Positions 18,157 through 27,353 of a stretch of 64,000 nt of DNA are shown here, piece by piece. The stretch comes from Puniceicoccaceae bacterium. GTDB taxonomy: Bacteria > Verrucomicrobiota > Verrucomicrobiia > Opitutales > Coraliomargaritaceae. The notes under the pieces were generated by a model. It saw only the letters and a list, made by a program, of their open reading frames with translations, was not told the origin of the DNA and made no database searches. The stretch lies in the NCBI GenBank assembly GCA_002729725.1, contig PBYS01000061.1:23138-87137 (forward strand). Direction: 5' to 3'. The position numbers and the translations under genes were made by a program. The stretch's first letter is position 1, and every line of letters begins with the position of its first letter.

Positions 18157-19467
18157 ATGAACAAAAAAGACCTCAGCGAACGCGACATCTGCACCAAGTT
18201 CATTACGCCTAGTATCCAAACGGCGGGATGGGATATCGCTAATCAAGTGCGCGAAGAAGTCGGCTTCACCGATGGTCGCATCTACGTAAGAGGAAAACTC
18301 CATACCCGCGGCGCACAAAAACGCGCGGACTACATTCTTTACTACAAGCCCAATATCCCCATCGCCGTGATTGAGGCGAAAGACAACAAACATAGTGTCG
18401 GCGCGGGCATCCAACAAGCGCTCGGCTATGCCAAGACTCTAGAAATCCCTTTCGTTTTCAGTAGTAACGGCGACGGCTTCATCTTTCACGACCGCACCGT
18501 TACTTCCGGCGACATCGAATCTGAGCTGGACCTAAATTCATTCCCATCGCCCGAAGTGCTCTGGGAGAAATATAAAGCCTACAAAGGAATCTCCGAAGCG
18601 GCCGCGCCGATTGTCTCCCAGGAATATTTCGCTGACGGCTCGGGGCGCTCTCCTCGCTACTACCAACAAATCGCCATCAACCGCACCGTTGAAGCCATTG
18701 CCAAAGACGAAGGCGACCACCGCCATCTCCTCGTCATGGCGACCGGAACGGGCAAGACCTACGTCGCCTTCCAGCTCATCTACCGTCTCTGGAAAAGCGG
18801 AATCAAATTCCTCGCCCCCTACAAGGTCATCAAGGTCACCCTCGACATCGACGCCGAGGGCTGGCGGCCCCCAAAAGGCTTCAAGGACAAAGACGGCCAA
18901 GAAGTCGAAGACCGCATCTATAATCGCACCGATTTCGACAAACACATCATCGTCGAAGAGCGCCGCCAACTCGTCGCCCAAAAGATCACCGAGAGCCTGC
19001 GCGACTACACCCGCAAGAACGTTCGCACCAACTACACCTCGCTCGACTCCTTCCTCAGCTCATGGCGCGACGCCGACAAAAAACGCGCTATCGTCGAGGA
19101 GCTCGAACAGCATGGCGTCATCTTCGCCGCCTTGCAGGATGAGGTCGGTTCCGCCTTCGATCCCTTCGACCTCATTTGCCACGTCGCCTTCGAGCAGAAA
19201 CCACTCACCCGCAAAGAACGAGCCGACAACGTAAAGAAGCGCAACTACTTCACCAAGTATGGCGACCTCGCCCGCACCGTCCTCGATAGCCTGCTCGATA
19301 AATATGCCGACGACGGCCTGCTGGATCTAGAGAACCCCGCCATCATTACGCTCGATCCGATCAAACGCCTCGGCACCGCCCCCGAGATTGTTCGTGCCTT
19401 CGGAGGCAAGCCAGCATACGACCAAGCCATCCACGAACTCACGGCATACCTATACGAGAGCGCCTAA
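18157..19467 (+). CDS. hsdR: type I restriction subunit HsdR with both motor halves deleted
   Basis: 436 residues against the usual ~780 or more. What remains is in frame. Residues ~1-160 are the HsdR N-terminal nuclease domain, with the catalytic region ending IAVIEAKD. A Walker A motif LLVMATGTGKT follows at ~200. Just after RLWKSGIK the sequence jumps to FLAPYKV, which in the family comes about 150 residues later, beyond the DEAD/DECH box. After VAQKITESLR it jumps again into the C-terminal domain (DYTRKNV...), leaving out the second RecA-like domain. The C-terminus (DPFDLICHVAFEQKPLTRKE, VKKRNYFTKYGDLAR) is complete. The protein cannot be a working DNA translocase, so restriction by this system is probably lost. 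Missing parts are judged from memory of the family. Confidence 0.8.
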   Translation: MNKKDLSERDICTKFITPSIQTAGWDIANQVREEVGFTDGRIYVRGKLHTRGAQKRADYILYYKPNIPIAVIEAKDNKHSVGAGIQQALGYAKTLEIPFVFSSNGDGFIFHDRTVTSGDIESELDLNSFPSPEVLWEKYKAYKGISEAAAPIVSQEYFADGSGRSPRYYQQIAINRTVEAIAKDEGDHRHLLVMATGTGKTYVAFQLIYRLWKSGIKFLAPYKVIKVTLDIDAEGWRPPKGFKDKDGQEVEDRIYNRTDFDKHIIVEERRQLVAQKITESLRDYTRKNVRTNYTSLDSFLSSWRDADKKRAIVEELEQHGVIFAALQDEVGSAFDPFDLICHVAFEQKPLTRKERADNVKKRNYFTKYGDLARTVLDSLLDKYADDGLLDLENPAIITLDPIKRLGTAPEIVRAFGGKPAYDQAIHELTAYLYESA

Positions 19468-19539
19468 ACCTGATCCCTACAGCTAGAATTGAAAATCTCC
19501 AAGCAAAGAAAGATAAACAAATAATCTGTTCATACCGGG

Positions 19540-19568
19540 TTGACATTCGACTGAAATAAGCAAATTAA
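19540..19568 (+). promoter_or_regulatory. probable promoter of rloAB
   Basis: A perfect -35 TTGACA (19540-19545), 17 bases, then AATTAA as a weak -10. Transcription would start about 15 bases before the ATG at 19589. It suggests that rloA and rloB are expressed independently of hsdR. Confidence 0.45.
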
Positions 19569-19588
19569 CTCAAACGAGAACAATTCCT

Positions 19589-20878
19589 ATGCTATCTTCA
19601 TTCTTCATTCGCAATTTCCGTTCAATTTTAGAACTACATTTGGATTTTACCTTTGAAGAAGGCAAGGCGCCCAATGGCTATAAGGAATTTGAAGTCATGC
19701 CCTTCCTCGAAGCAGCTAACAAACAGCGCCTAGTGCCCTGCATGGGACTTTTCGGAGCAAACGCAGCAGGCAAAACGAATATTCTTAAGGGCGTAGACAC
19801 AGTGAAAAGGCTCTTGATCGAGGACTCTAGCTTGATCGACCTGTATGAACCGAATCTGCTAAATCCCAAGTTTACCGAAACCACCTTTGAAATAGTCTTC
19901 ATTATTGGAAGCGATACATACTCTTATCGCATTACCTACTCTAGTCTTGCGATTTCAGAAGAGCGTTTGACGAAAAATGGAGCTGCCGTCTTCAATATAC
20001 AGAAACTCAAGCCACAGTTTTCTTCAGCAATACAGTCCGCAACCTACTCGAAGGAAAAACTTTCCGACATCTTACATGTTGAGTGTAGCGATGGCGATGG
20101 TCATCAGACAAAGCCTTTCCTCCGTTGTATCGGTAAGTCATACCCTGGGTTACATCAGGACACGAAAGCCCCTTACCGCTATTTTCAAAATGGTATCAAC
20201 TTTATAATAAATGATGACCCCATGCTACTCCCGATTGCGGTTGATATTCTAGCAAGTGTGATGGGAGGCGATCAAGCTGCTGCCCTAGATGCAATCACTG
20301 ACGTAGTTCGCCGAGCCGACATCGAAATTGCTGCAATTAATATTTCAGAAACCGAACTCGGCCCCGATGAACAGCCGAGCAATGGTGAACTACTCAAGAG
20401 GAGCGGTAAAAACGGCCCCCGTCACACCATCAGCATCACAGCCACGCACAAGGATATCTCCGACAACCCGGTTCTGCTACATTTCAGAAAGCACGAGTCC
20501 GATGGGACACAACGTCTAGCTGGTTTAGTGGGATTGATTCTGTATGCACTCAAAACCGGTGGCGTCTTCCTTGTTGATGAATTAGAATGCTCGCTTCACC
20601 CTCTACTCATGCGCGAAGTCGTGCTGCTGTTTAAAAAGCGCCGACATAATCCAAGAGGTGCTCAACTCATTTTTACGACACACAACACAGACATTCTCGA
20701 CGACTCGATACTTCGCCTGTCAGAAATTGTTTTAACTCGTAAGACAATCGCGAACGGCACACTCGTGCGGCGCTTAATAGACGCCAAAAAAGAGGGTGAA
20801 GACATCCGCAACGTCACTAACTTTCGCAAACAATATCTTGCCGGGTTCTACTCTGGTGTGCCACACCCAGCTCTTTAA
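19589..20878 (+). CDS. RloA-like AAA/OLD-family ATPase (defence)
   Basis: 429 residues. An SMC/OLD-type ATPase domain is split across the protein. The start is MLSSFFIRNFRSI, the usual 'FRSI' strand. Walker A is GLFGANAAGKTNIL at ~55-68. A Walker B-like strand GGVFLVDELECSLHPLLM comes late (~325-342), then the histidine switch QLIFTTHNTDIL. This layout matches RloA and the AriA subunit of PARIS. It is followed after eight bases by a RloB-like gene, so the two form one toxin/sensor pair. In studied relatives the ATPase senses phage or an anti-restriction protein and releases the partner. Location inside a type I hsd locus is where rlo (R-linked) genes were first named. Confidence 0.75.
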   Translation: MLSSFFIRNFRSILELHLDFTFEEGKAPNGYKEFEVMPFLEAANKQRLVPCMGLFGANAAGKTNILKGVDTVKRLLIEDSSLIDLYEPNLLNPKFTETTFEIVFIIGSDTYSYRITYSSLAISEERLTKNGAAVFNIQKLKPQFSSAIQSATYSKEKLSDILHVECSDGDGHQTKPFLRCIGKSYPGLHQDTKAPYRYFQNGINFIINDDPMLLPIAVDILASVMGGDQAAALDAITDVVRRADIEIAAINISETELGPDEQPSNGELLKRSGKNGPRHTISITATHKDISDNPVLLHFRKHESDGTQRLAGLVGLILYALKTGGVFLVDELECSLHPLLMREVVLLFKKRRHNPRGAQLIFTTHNTDILDDSILRLSEIVLTRKTIANGTLVRRLIDAKKEGEDIRNVTNFRKQYLAGFYSGVPHPAL

Positions 20879-20886
20879 TTTAGCCA

Positions 20887-21543
20887 ATGCCCACCGTTCG
20901 CCATATCATCGTTTGTGAAGGAGAGTCTGAATGGGCTTACCTACAACGATTACAAGCATTTATAGAGGATCAAGAAGTTCCCCCGAATTGCTTTGAGGCA
21001 CCTCTTCGCTTTATCAGTCCAGTGTCGGCAATCGCCAAAACTGGTTCGTTCGGAAAAATAAAGACGACCTACAATAAGACCCGAAAAACCAACGGCAAGC
21101 GCTGTTCCATCCAAGTCTGGACAGACTTCGATCTGTATCATCGCAATGATAACCACTGTGCCGAACACTATGCCCAAAAAACCGCAGGCATTCCAGACTT
21201 CCTCTTCTCCTTCCACAACTTTGAGGATTTTTATGCACTCCATTTCGATGGTGCGACCTTAAATGAGTGGCGGGACTATGGAGGGCCAGGCGGCCGTCGT
21301 CATTTCACTGCGCCTCTCCATGCCCGAGATTATAAGTCTGAGATGGAACGCATTTTCCCAGGATACAAAAAAGGCGGACTCCCACCAGATTTTGTTTCCA
21401 AGGCATCACTACAGAACCTGAAAAATAACCTCCACCTACAGCCCGAATCCACCCCTCACAACCTGCAGGACGTCAATAGCTTCGCAGCTTTCTTGATTCG
21501 TCAAATTGAGCAAGCATACCCCACAATGCTCTCATCAGAATAA
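20887..21543 (+). CDS. RloB-like TOPRIM effector (defence)
   Basis: 218 residues. The opening VRHIIVCEGESEWAYLQRL gives the conserved glutamate of a TOPRIM-like fold. It continues with VWTDFDLYH (acidic DxD) and FHNFEDFYALHF, which matches the RloB block usually written FExWLLLHF. In related systems (PARIS AriB, OLD, RloB) the TOPRIM subunit is a nuclease that acts when freed by the ATPase. It starts eight bases after rloA and probably uses the same transcript. No signal peptide or membrane segment. RloB (DUF-type) and DUF4435/AriB are hard to separate by eye; RloB is my preference because of the FED block and the hsd location. Confidence 0.65.
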   Translation: MPTVRHIIVCEGESEWAYLQRLQAFIEDQEVPPNCFEAPLRFISPVSAIAKTGSFGKIKTTYNKTRKTNGKRCSIQVWTDFDLYHRNDNHCAEHYAQKTAGIPDFLFSFHNFEDFYALHFDGATLNEWRDYGGPGGRRHFTAPLHARDYKSEMERIFPGYKKGGLPPDFVSKASLQNLKNNLHLQPESTPHNLQDVNSFAAFLIRQIEQAYPTMLSSE

Positions 21544-21631
21544 AATCTCATTTGCCAATTTCACTTGAGATTGGCCTCAACGCCAAGCCCATCTGACACA
21601 GTCCTTACTTCGAACTTCCCACCTCTTTTAA

Positions 21632-23070
21632 ATGCCCAACATCTCATCGATCGTCAAAAACGTCCGCAACATCATGGGAACGAAGACCAAGGAATCTCTG
21701 GCGACGCCCAGCGCCTCGAACAGCTCGGCTGGATGCTCTTTCTCAAGATCCTCGATGAGAAGGATCAGGAGCTTGAACTCATCCGCGAGAACTACAACTC
21801 CGTCATCCCAGAAAAGTTCCAATGGCGCACCTGGGCAACCGATCCCGAGGGCATCACGGGCGATGAACTGCTAAGCTTCATCGACCATCCCACCGACGGC
21901 CTATTTGCCCACCTGAAACAGCTGCAGTCGACCAAAGCACCCAAGCGCGCCGCCATCGTGCGCGAGGTCTTTGATGGCTTGAACAACTACATGAAGTCCG
22001 GCTTCGCCATGCGCAAAGTCATCAACCAGCTCAACGGCTTCGACTTCAACAACTCCGAAGACCGCCACATCTTCGGCACCATTTACGAGTCCATTCTGAT
22101 CGAGTTGCGCGATGCCGGCAACAAGGGCGAATACTACACGCCGCGTGCCATCACCCAGCTGATGACACAGATGACCGCGCCCAAGCTTGGCGAAACAGTG
22201 CTCGACCCCGCAGCGGGCACCGGCGGATTCCTCAGCGCCGCCATCGACTATGTCCGCGATAAATCAGAGAAAACATTGTCCAATGAGGCCACTCTCCAGC
22301 AATCCATCACTGGCTGGGAATACAAGCCCGTCGCCTACGTGCTCGGCCTGACCAATCTCATTCTACACGGCATCGACGTGCCCGACTACCACTATCAGGA
22401 CAGCCTCAAGGTGGAATACAACGGCATCGGCCCCAAGCAGCAGGTGAACTGCATTCTAGCCAATCCGCCCTTCGGTGCGGGCATCGCCGACGGCGTCGAG
22501 ACCAACTTCCCCGCCTCCTTCCGCTGCAAAGAATCCGCCGACCTCTTCGTGATCCTCATGATCCAGCTGCTCAAAGCCAATGGCCGCTGCGCCATCGTCC
22601 TGCCAGACGGCTGTATCACCGGCGACGGCTACAAAGAGCGCATCCGTGAAAAGCTCCTGGCCGACTGCAACCTCCACACCATCGTCCACCTCCCGCAGAG
22701 CACCTTCCACCCAGCAACCGTTTCCACCAACCTGCTCTTCTTTACAAAAGGCAGCCCAACCAAAGAAATTTGGTATTACGAGCACCGCCTGCCCGCAGGC
22801 CAAAAGAGCGACTCCAATACCAAAGTCATCCAGTTCGATGAATTCGCGCCCATGATCGAATGGTGGGACAAACGCGAGGAAAACGAAGTCGCTTGCAAGG
22901 TGAAAGTCGAAGACTTGAAAGACGGCTTTGATTTGGATGTGAAGAATCCAACCAGTTCCGAAGTCGAAGAAACCTTGAGTGTTAAAAAATGCCTCTCCGA
23001 ACTTCGAAAATCCCTTGGCAAAGTTGAAACTGCGCTCAAGGCTGTCGAAACCGAATATACTGGAAAATAG
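21632..23070 (+). pseudogene. hsdM: type I modification methylase HsdM, frameshifted near the start
   Basis: The body (from ~21682) is a clear HsdM of about 460 residues: ISGDAQRLEQLGWMLFLKI, GEYYTPRAITQLM, the SAM motif DPAAGTGGFLSAA, the catalytic NPPF in ILANPPFGAG, and the domain after it (KSADLFVILMIQLL-like, here ESADLF). The expected N-terminus, MPNISSIVKNVRNIMG, is encoded from the ATG at 21632 but in another frame. One base is missing around 21677-21681; adding it would give IMGNEDQGISGDAQR as in homologues. Translation of the body frame from an upstream ATG at 21565 would give an unrelated N-terminus. A sequencing error is possible. With the damage to hsdR and hsdS, real decay is also credible. 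Confidence 0.8.
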
Positions 23071-24263
23071 ATGAAACGTATCGGTGATATTCTAACCCGC
23101 TACAAAGTAGCAGAAACTGTCAAAGATGACGTGACCTACAAACAGGTCACCATCGGAACTAACTACAAAGGCGTCCGTCTGCGAGGAACCAAGCCGGGCA
23201 TTGAGATCGGCACTAAAAATCAATGGTTAGTCAAAGCGGGCCAATTCATCCTTAGCCGAATCGACGCACGAAATAGTGCTTTTGGAATTATCCCCGACGA
23301 CTTGGAAGGCGCTCTCGTGACGAACGATTTCATGGCCTACGAAGTCAATGAAGACGAAGTGGATCGTGATTTCTTCAACGTCTTCCTTCAATCTCCGCAG
23401 TTTCTTGAAGCTTGCATCAAAGCGAGTCGTGGCAACACCAACAGGAAACGAGTTCAGGAAGAGTTTTTTCTGAACTACGAAGTCAACCTCCCCGACATCG
23501 AGCATCAGCGACTTTTGATCCAGAAGATCGAACGAGCCAAGGCAGCGATGGCCACCGCCGAAAGTGAAATCGCCCACCAGCAATCCCTGCTCGGCAAGCT
23601 CAAGCAAGCCATCCTGCAAGAAGCGATTCAGGGCAAACTGACTGCGCAATGGCGCGCCGCAAACCCGGTAGGCGACCTGTCCACCGAAGCCTCGGCGAAG
23701 GTGGAACCCGCCAGCCAGCTGCTCCAACGCATCCAAGCCGAAAAAGTCCGGCTCATCGCCGAAAAAAAAAAATCCGTAAAGTAAAACCCCTTCCCGAAAT
23801 CACCCCCGAAGAAATCCCCTTCGAGATTCCGGAGGGATGGGAGTGGTGCAGGTTGGGTGACCTTACCAAGTTCGTAACGAGTGGATCGCGAGGCTGGAAG
23901 GCCTACTACGCGAATCAAGGATCCCTCTTTATCCGAGCTCAGAATATCAAAACCGACCTCTTGGATCTATCGCAGACGGCATTCGTTAAACTCCCCGATA
24001 AAATGGAGGGCCAGAGAACTCGCGTTCAACCTGACGACATTTTAGTCACAATCACGGGAGGGAACTGTGGAAAAACCGCGCGAGTCGATCAGCAACTCGA
24101 TGAAGCATATGTCAGTCAACACATCGCTCTAACTCGACTAATGGAGACAGAACTTTCAGTATGGATACATCGTTGTTTGACCACAGATAGCGGCCCCCGC
24201 GGAGTTCTGCTCAGCTATTCAAAAATGGTAAAGTGCGAACATCCTATACGCTTAATGACTTGA
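23071..24263 (+). pseudogene. hsdS: type I specificity subunit HsdS, split at an A11 tract and truncated
   Basis: The first frame (23071-23784, 237 residues) starts right at the hsdM stop. It contains target-recognition domain 1 and the central conserved helix (IEHQRLLIQKIERAKAAMAT, LGKLKQAILQEAIQGKLTAQ). At 23762-23772 a run of eleven A throws translation into an early stop. The next frame continues as IRKVKPLPEITPEEIPFEIP, EGWEWCRLGDL and domain 2, the normal continuation of a two-domain HsdS. Twelve or nine A would join them. Domain 2 itself stops early at 24263 after GPRGVLLSYSKMVKCE, without the C-terminal conserved helix. A half-length HsdS with one recognition domain can work as a dimer in some systems, so the 237-residue product is not necessarily inert. 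Confidence 0.8.
23762..23772 (+). repeat. poly-A tract (A11) in hsdS, potential slippage site
   Basis: Eleven consecutive A between the first central conserved region and the second recognition domain. The present length selects the short product; +1 or -2 gives the longer one. Runs of this length are prone to both replication and transcriptional slippage. Confidence 0.85.
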
Positions 24264-24414
24264 GAACCGCAAACGACTAAATCCCAAAGAGAAGTTTCAA
24301 GTTGCCTTCCGCCTCCCAAAGAAATCGGAGGCAGAGATTAAAGATTTAGAACATGTCGAACGGATTCATGGCGCCATGCGTTATGGATTATTAGAGCATC
24401 GTTATTTTATTTAA
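24259..24414 (+). pseudogene. unassigned coding fragment after hsdS
   Basis: A frame with no start codon reads ENRKRLNPKEKFQVAFRL and then KKSEAEIKDLEHVERIHGAM to a stop at 24414. It is highly charged and protein-like, but I do not recognise the family. It is probably the tail of a gene lost at the end of the defence locus. The rest of the gap to 24792 is AT-richer and shows nothing I can name. Confidence 0.3.
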
Positions 24415-24792
24415 TTCAAAATCGCCATTTTGGCGACTGTCTGTATTGGCGTAAATCAATGTAAATTAACGGTTAAAAAAGATACACCTCTGTCGACTGC
24501 CGAATTTAGGATGATGAAAAATTCGCGACACTCACAAACTCAAAAGCGGTTTGCAATTTCACTCAAGCTCGCGGAAGCCAACCTAGATAAACCACAAGCT
24601 ATTAATATTCAGCATAATAACAAACCCCAACTCATCATAAATCGTTCAAGTTAAACTTAGTTCAGAACGACTAAGCTGATAAACTGACAGGCCCCATCCT
24701 CAGTGCATGCAGTGAATTACAGACATTGCCAGTAACGCTATCAACCGTGGTGAATCTTGACCTAATCACCATTATCAAATGAGATAAACACA

Positions 24793-27291
24793 ATGGCATC
24801 GCCTAATACTACAAACCTAGAGATCCGCTCAAAAACAAGTCGACTGCCTTTTGTACTGTGTAGTTCGCTCTTCCTACTGCTGGCCATCTTTTCAGTCGCA
24901 TCGGTCATTAAGAAAGCGGACCTGAGAATGCGCAGTGCGCTGATGGTTTCCGCAGAATTAGTCGCGAAGGGCCTTTCTCAGTCTGAAATACGTGATTTGG
25001 TTGAGGGCAGCTCTGAACAGCAACAAAAAGCAGCTGCCCAGATACAGGAACAGCTTTCCAGGCAAATTTTGGCTTCGGACCGTTTTCACTACATCTACAT
25101 CATGAACCGTGATGCAGCAGGCGAAATTTACTTCTTGGTGGATGCTCAGCGCCCTGAAGAAGCGACGCCACCTTCTGCTTTTGGTGAACCTTATCCAGAG
25201 GCCTCCGCAAAGCTAAAAGGAATCTTCGATGAGAAAACGGCATTCCTAGAAGGCCCCTTAGAAGATCGCTGGGGCACCTGGATCAGTCCGATCACACCAC
25301 TGTTAGATCCAGACACGGATCAGGTGATGGCTGCACTTGGAATCGATATCTCGGCCAAGGGTTGGTATCTCTACCTACTCGGAGTCGCGGCGCTCCCGAC
25401 ATTACTGTTCGTTTCGTTGGCACTGATGGGGCTTTCTCTGCGGCGCAGCCGATTACACCGCGCAGCTCAAAAGCAAAAGAACGATGAATTTCAGTATAAA
25501 GATCTGTTCCTGCAGCTTCTGATTCGGACTTCTCTAGAATACATTAACCGGCCATGGGTTTCAATTGATGAGACCATAGAAGAATCCCTCGGTGAAATCG
25601 GCCGTTTCACCAAAGTGGATCGGGCCTATATTTTTCGGTATAACCTCGACGAAGCAACCGCCACGAATACTCACGAATGGTGCGCCCCCGGAATCTCTGC
25701 AGAGATCGACCAGCTCCAGTCTGTCAAATTATCCGATCTACCGAACTGGTTAGAAACCCACCAGAAGGGGCAAGCCGTTGAAATTCCCGACGTGATGGCA
25801 CTCCCGGGTGACAACGCGGAGCGTAAAATACTCGCTCCCCAGAATATAGTGAGCTTAATCACGGTACCACTGATGAACGAAAACGAATGTATCGGATTCG
25901 TCGGCTTCGATGCAGTCAAGCAAGCACATCAATACTCTAGCGACGAGCGACAACTACTAATAGTATTCGCGGAGATGGTTGTCAACGTGAGCAATCGCCG
26001 AAAAACTGATCTAGCACTTCAAGAATCGAACAAGAAACTCGCACAGCAAACACAACTAGCCCAACAAATGGCAGAGGAGGCACAACAGGCCGACCGAGCC
26101 AAAAGTGCATTTCTAGCAGCAATGAGTCATGAAATCCGCACGCCACTCAATGCGGTCATCGGCATGACTTCTTTGCTGATGAATACAGAGTTAGACGAGC
26201 AGCAGTCTGATTATACGTCCACCATTAACGTAAGTGGCAACGCGCTCTTGAGTTTAATTAACGACATCCTCGATTTTTCCAAAATCGAAGCTGGGCGCCT
26301 CGAGCTACACGAAGAGGTATTTCAAATTGATGACTGCATCCTTCCCCCGGTGGAAATAATGAGGAACTCGGCCCATGCGAAGAATATTCAGTTACAAGCC
26401 AGCACCGCAAACAAGACACCCAAGCACTTAAAGGGCGATATTGGCCGTATCCGACAAATCGTAATTAACTTGCTGAGTAATGCGATTCGCTTTTCTAACA
26501 AGGGAGACAAGGTCACCATAAATGTAAGTTCAGAACACTTGAGTGAGACAGAAATAAAACTGACCATCCAAGTCACCGACACAGGAATCGGAATATCTGA
26601 TGAGGCGCAAAAAAACCTCTTCAAAGCGTTCATTCAAGCCGACAGCTCGATCACTCGAACACATGGAGGCACCGGCCTGGGCTTGGCAATCAGTCGTCAA
26701 TTGGCGCGCTTGATGAACGGCGACTTATCCTGCCAAAGCAAGATCAACGAAGGTGCGATCTTTAAGCTCGAAATCCCCTTATCTGTCGTAAGCCCACATG
26801 GCACAAAAAAAACTCCCTCACGGAGTCAAGCAAGCCCCCTCCCCGCTTCAGCTCAGCCGCTCAAAACGAAAGAAAAAAAGAAGCCATACCATATAAATAA
26901 AGACCTATCAAAAGAGTGTCCTTTAAGCATCTTAATCGTCGAAGACAATCTAACCAATCAGAAGATAATGAGCCATACCCTCAAGCGCATGGGATATCTG
27001 ACTGACATTGCAGAGAATGGGAAGTTAGCAATCGATGCGGTCGCGGCAAAGAATTATGATCTGGTTCTGATGGATATCGAAATGCCAATGATGGATGGCA
27101 TCACTGCGACGCGTGAAATACGCCGCAATGGCTACAGCCACACCCCCATCATTATTGCACTGACTGCTCACGTGATTGACGAACAACGCAAACAGTGCTT
27201 CGAGCATGGCATGAACGACTTCTTGTCAAAACCGATCAAGATTCCCGATCTGACCCGCGTCATTATTAAAACTTCACGCGGCGAATACTAA
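24793..27291 (+). CDS. membrane hybrid sensor histidine kinase with GAF domain
   Basis: 832 residues. Membrane segment 1 is at ~19-40 and segment 2 at ~197-220. They flank a periplasmic sensor of about 150 residues. A GAF domain (~240-405) is followed by a short coiled coil, then HisKA with SAFLAAMSHEIRTPLNAVIG (phosphorylated His). HATPase_c follows (N box QIVINLLSNAIRFSNKG, G boxes DTGIGIS and THGGTGLGLAIS). A receiver domain closes the protein, with acceptor Asp in YDLVLMDIEMPMMDG and the conserved Lys in FLSKPIKIPDL. No Hpt domain is present, so phosphate must pass to a separate protein. There is no obvious cognate regulator next to it. The signal sensed is unknown. Confidence 0.9.
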   Translation: MASPNTTNLEIRSKTSRLPFVLCSSLFLLLAIFSVASVIKKADLRMRSALMVSAELVAKGLSQSEIRDLVEGSSEQQQKAAAQIQEQLSRQILASDRFHYIYIMNRDAAGEIYFLVDAQRPEEATPPSAFGEPYPEASAKLKGIFDEKTAFLEGPLEDRWGTWISPITPLLDPDTDQVMAALGIDISAKGWYLYLLGVAALPTLLFVSLALMGLSLRRSRLHRAAQKQKNDEFQYKDLFLQLLIRTSLEYINRPWVSIDETIEESLGEIGRFTKVDRAYIFRYNLDEATATNTHEWCAPGISAEIDQLQSVKLSDLPNWLETHQKGQAVEIPDVMALPGDNAERKILAPQNIVSLITVPLMNENECIGFVGFDAVKQAHQYSSDERQLLIVFAEMVVNVSNRRKTDLALQESNKKLAQQTQLAQQMAEEAQQADRAKSAFLAAMSHEIRTPLNAVIGMTSLLMNTELDEQQSDYTSTINVSGNALLSLINDILDFSKIEAGRLELHEEVFQIDDCILPPVEIMRNSAHAKNIQLQASTANKTPKHLKGDIGRIRQIVINLLSNAIRFSNKGDKVTINVSSEHLSETEIKLTIQVTDTGIGISDEAQKNLFKAFIQADSSITRTHGGTGLGLAISRQLARLMNGDLSCQSKINEGAIFKLEIPLSVVSPHGTKKTPSRSQASPLPASAQPLKTKEKKKPYHINKDLSKECPLSILIVEDNLTNQKIMSHTLKRMGYLTDIAENGKLAIDAVAAKNYDLVLMDIEMPMMDGITATREIRRNGYSHTPIIIALTAHVIDEQRKQCFEHGMNDFLSKPIKIPDLTRVIIKTSRGEY

Positions 27292-27325
27292 AAAAAAGGT
27301 GCCACTCCTGACGGAAATGGCACCT
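27290..27325 (-). terminator. rho-independent terminator of the cys operon
   Basis: Read on the minus strand: stem AGGTGCCA / TGGCACCT (8 bases each) with a 13-base loop, followed by eight T. It lies 29 bases after the cysN stop and touches the stop of the kinase gene on the other strand. Confidence 0.85.
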
Positions 27326-27353
27326 TGCTAAAGACTTGGATCTGAAGCTCTGC

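Noticed and set aside
19589..21543. Calling the ATPase/TOPRIM pair PARIS (AriA/AriB)
   Set aside because: The second protein shows the RloB-like FED block rather than features I associate with DUF4435, and the genes sit inside an hsd locus as rlo genes do. PARIS remains a relative, not the name used.
21660..21700. Programmed ribosomal frameshifting in hsdM
   Set aside because: No slippery heptamer or downstream structure is visible, and HsdM is not known to use it; deletion or sequencing error is simpler.
24430..24654. 74-codon ORF between hsdS remnants and the histidine kinase
   Set aside because: No ribosome site, unusual composition and no recognisable motif; treated as non-coding.
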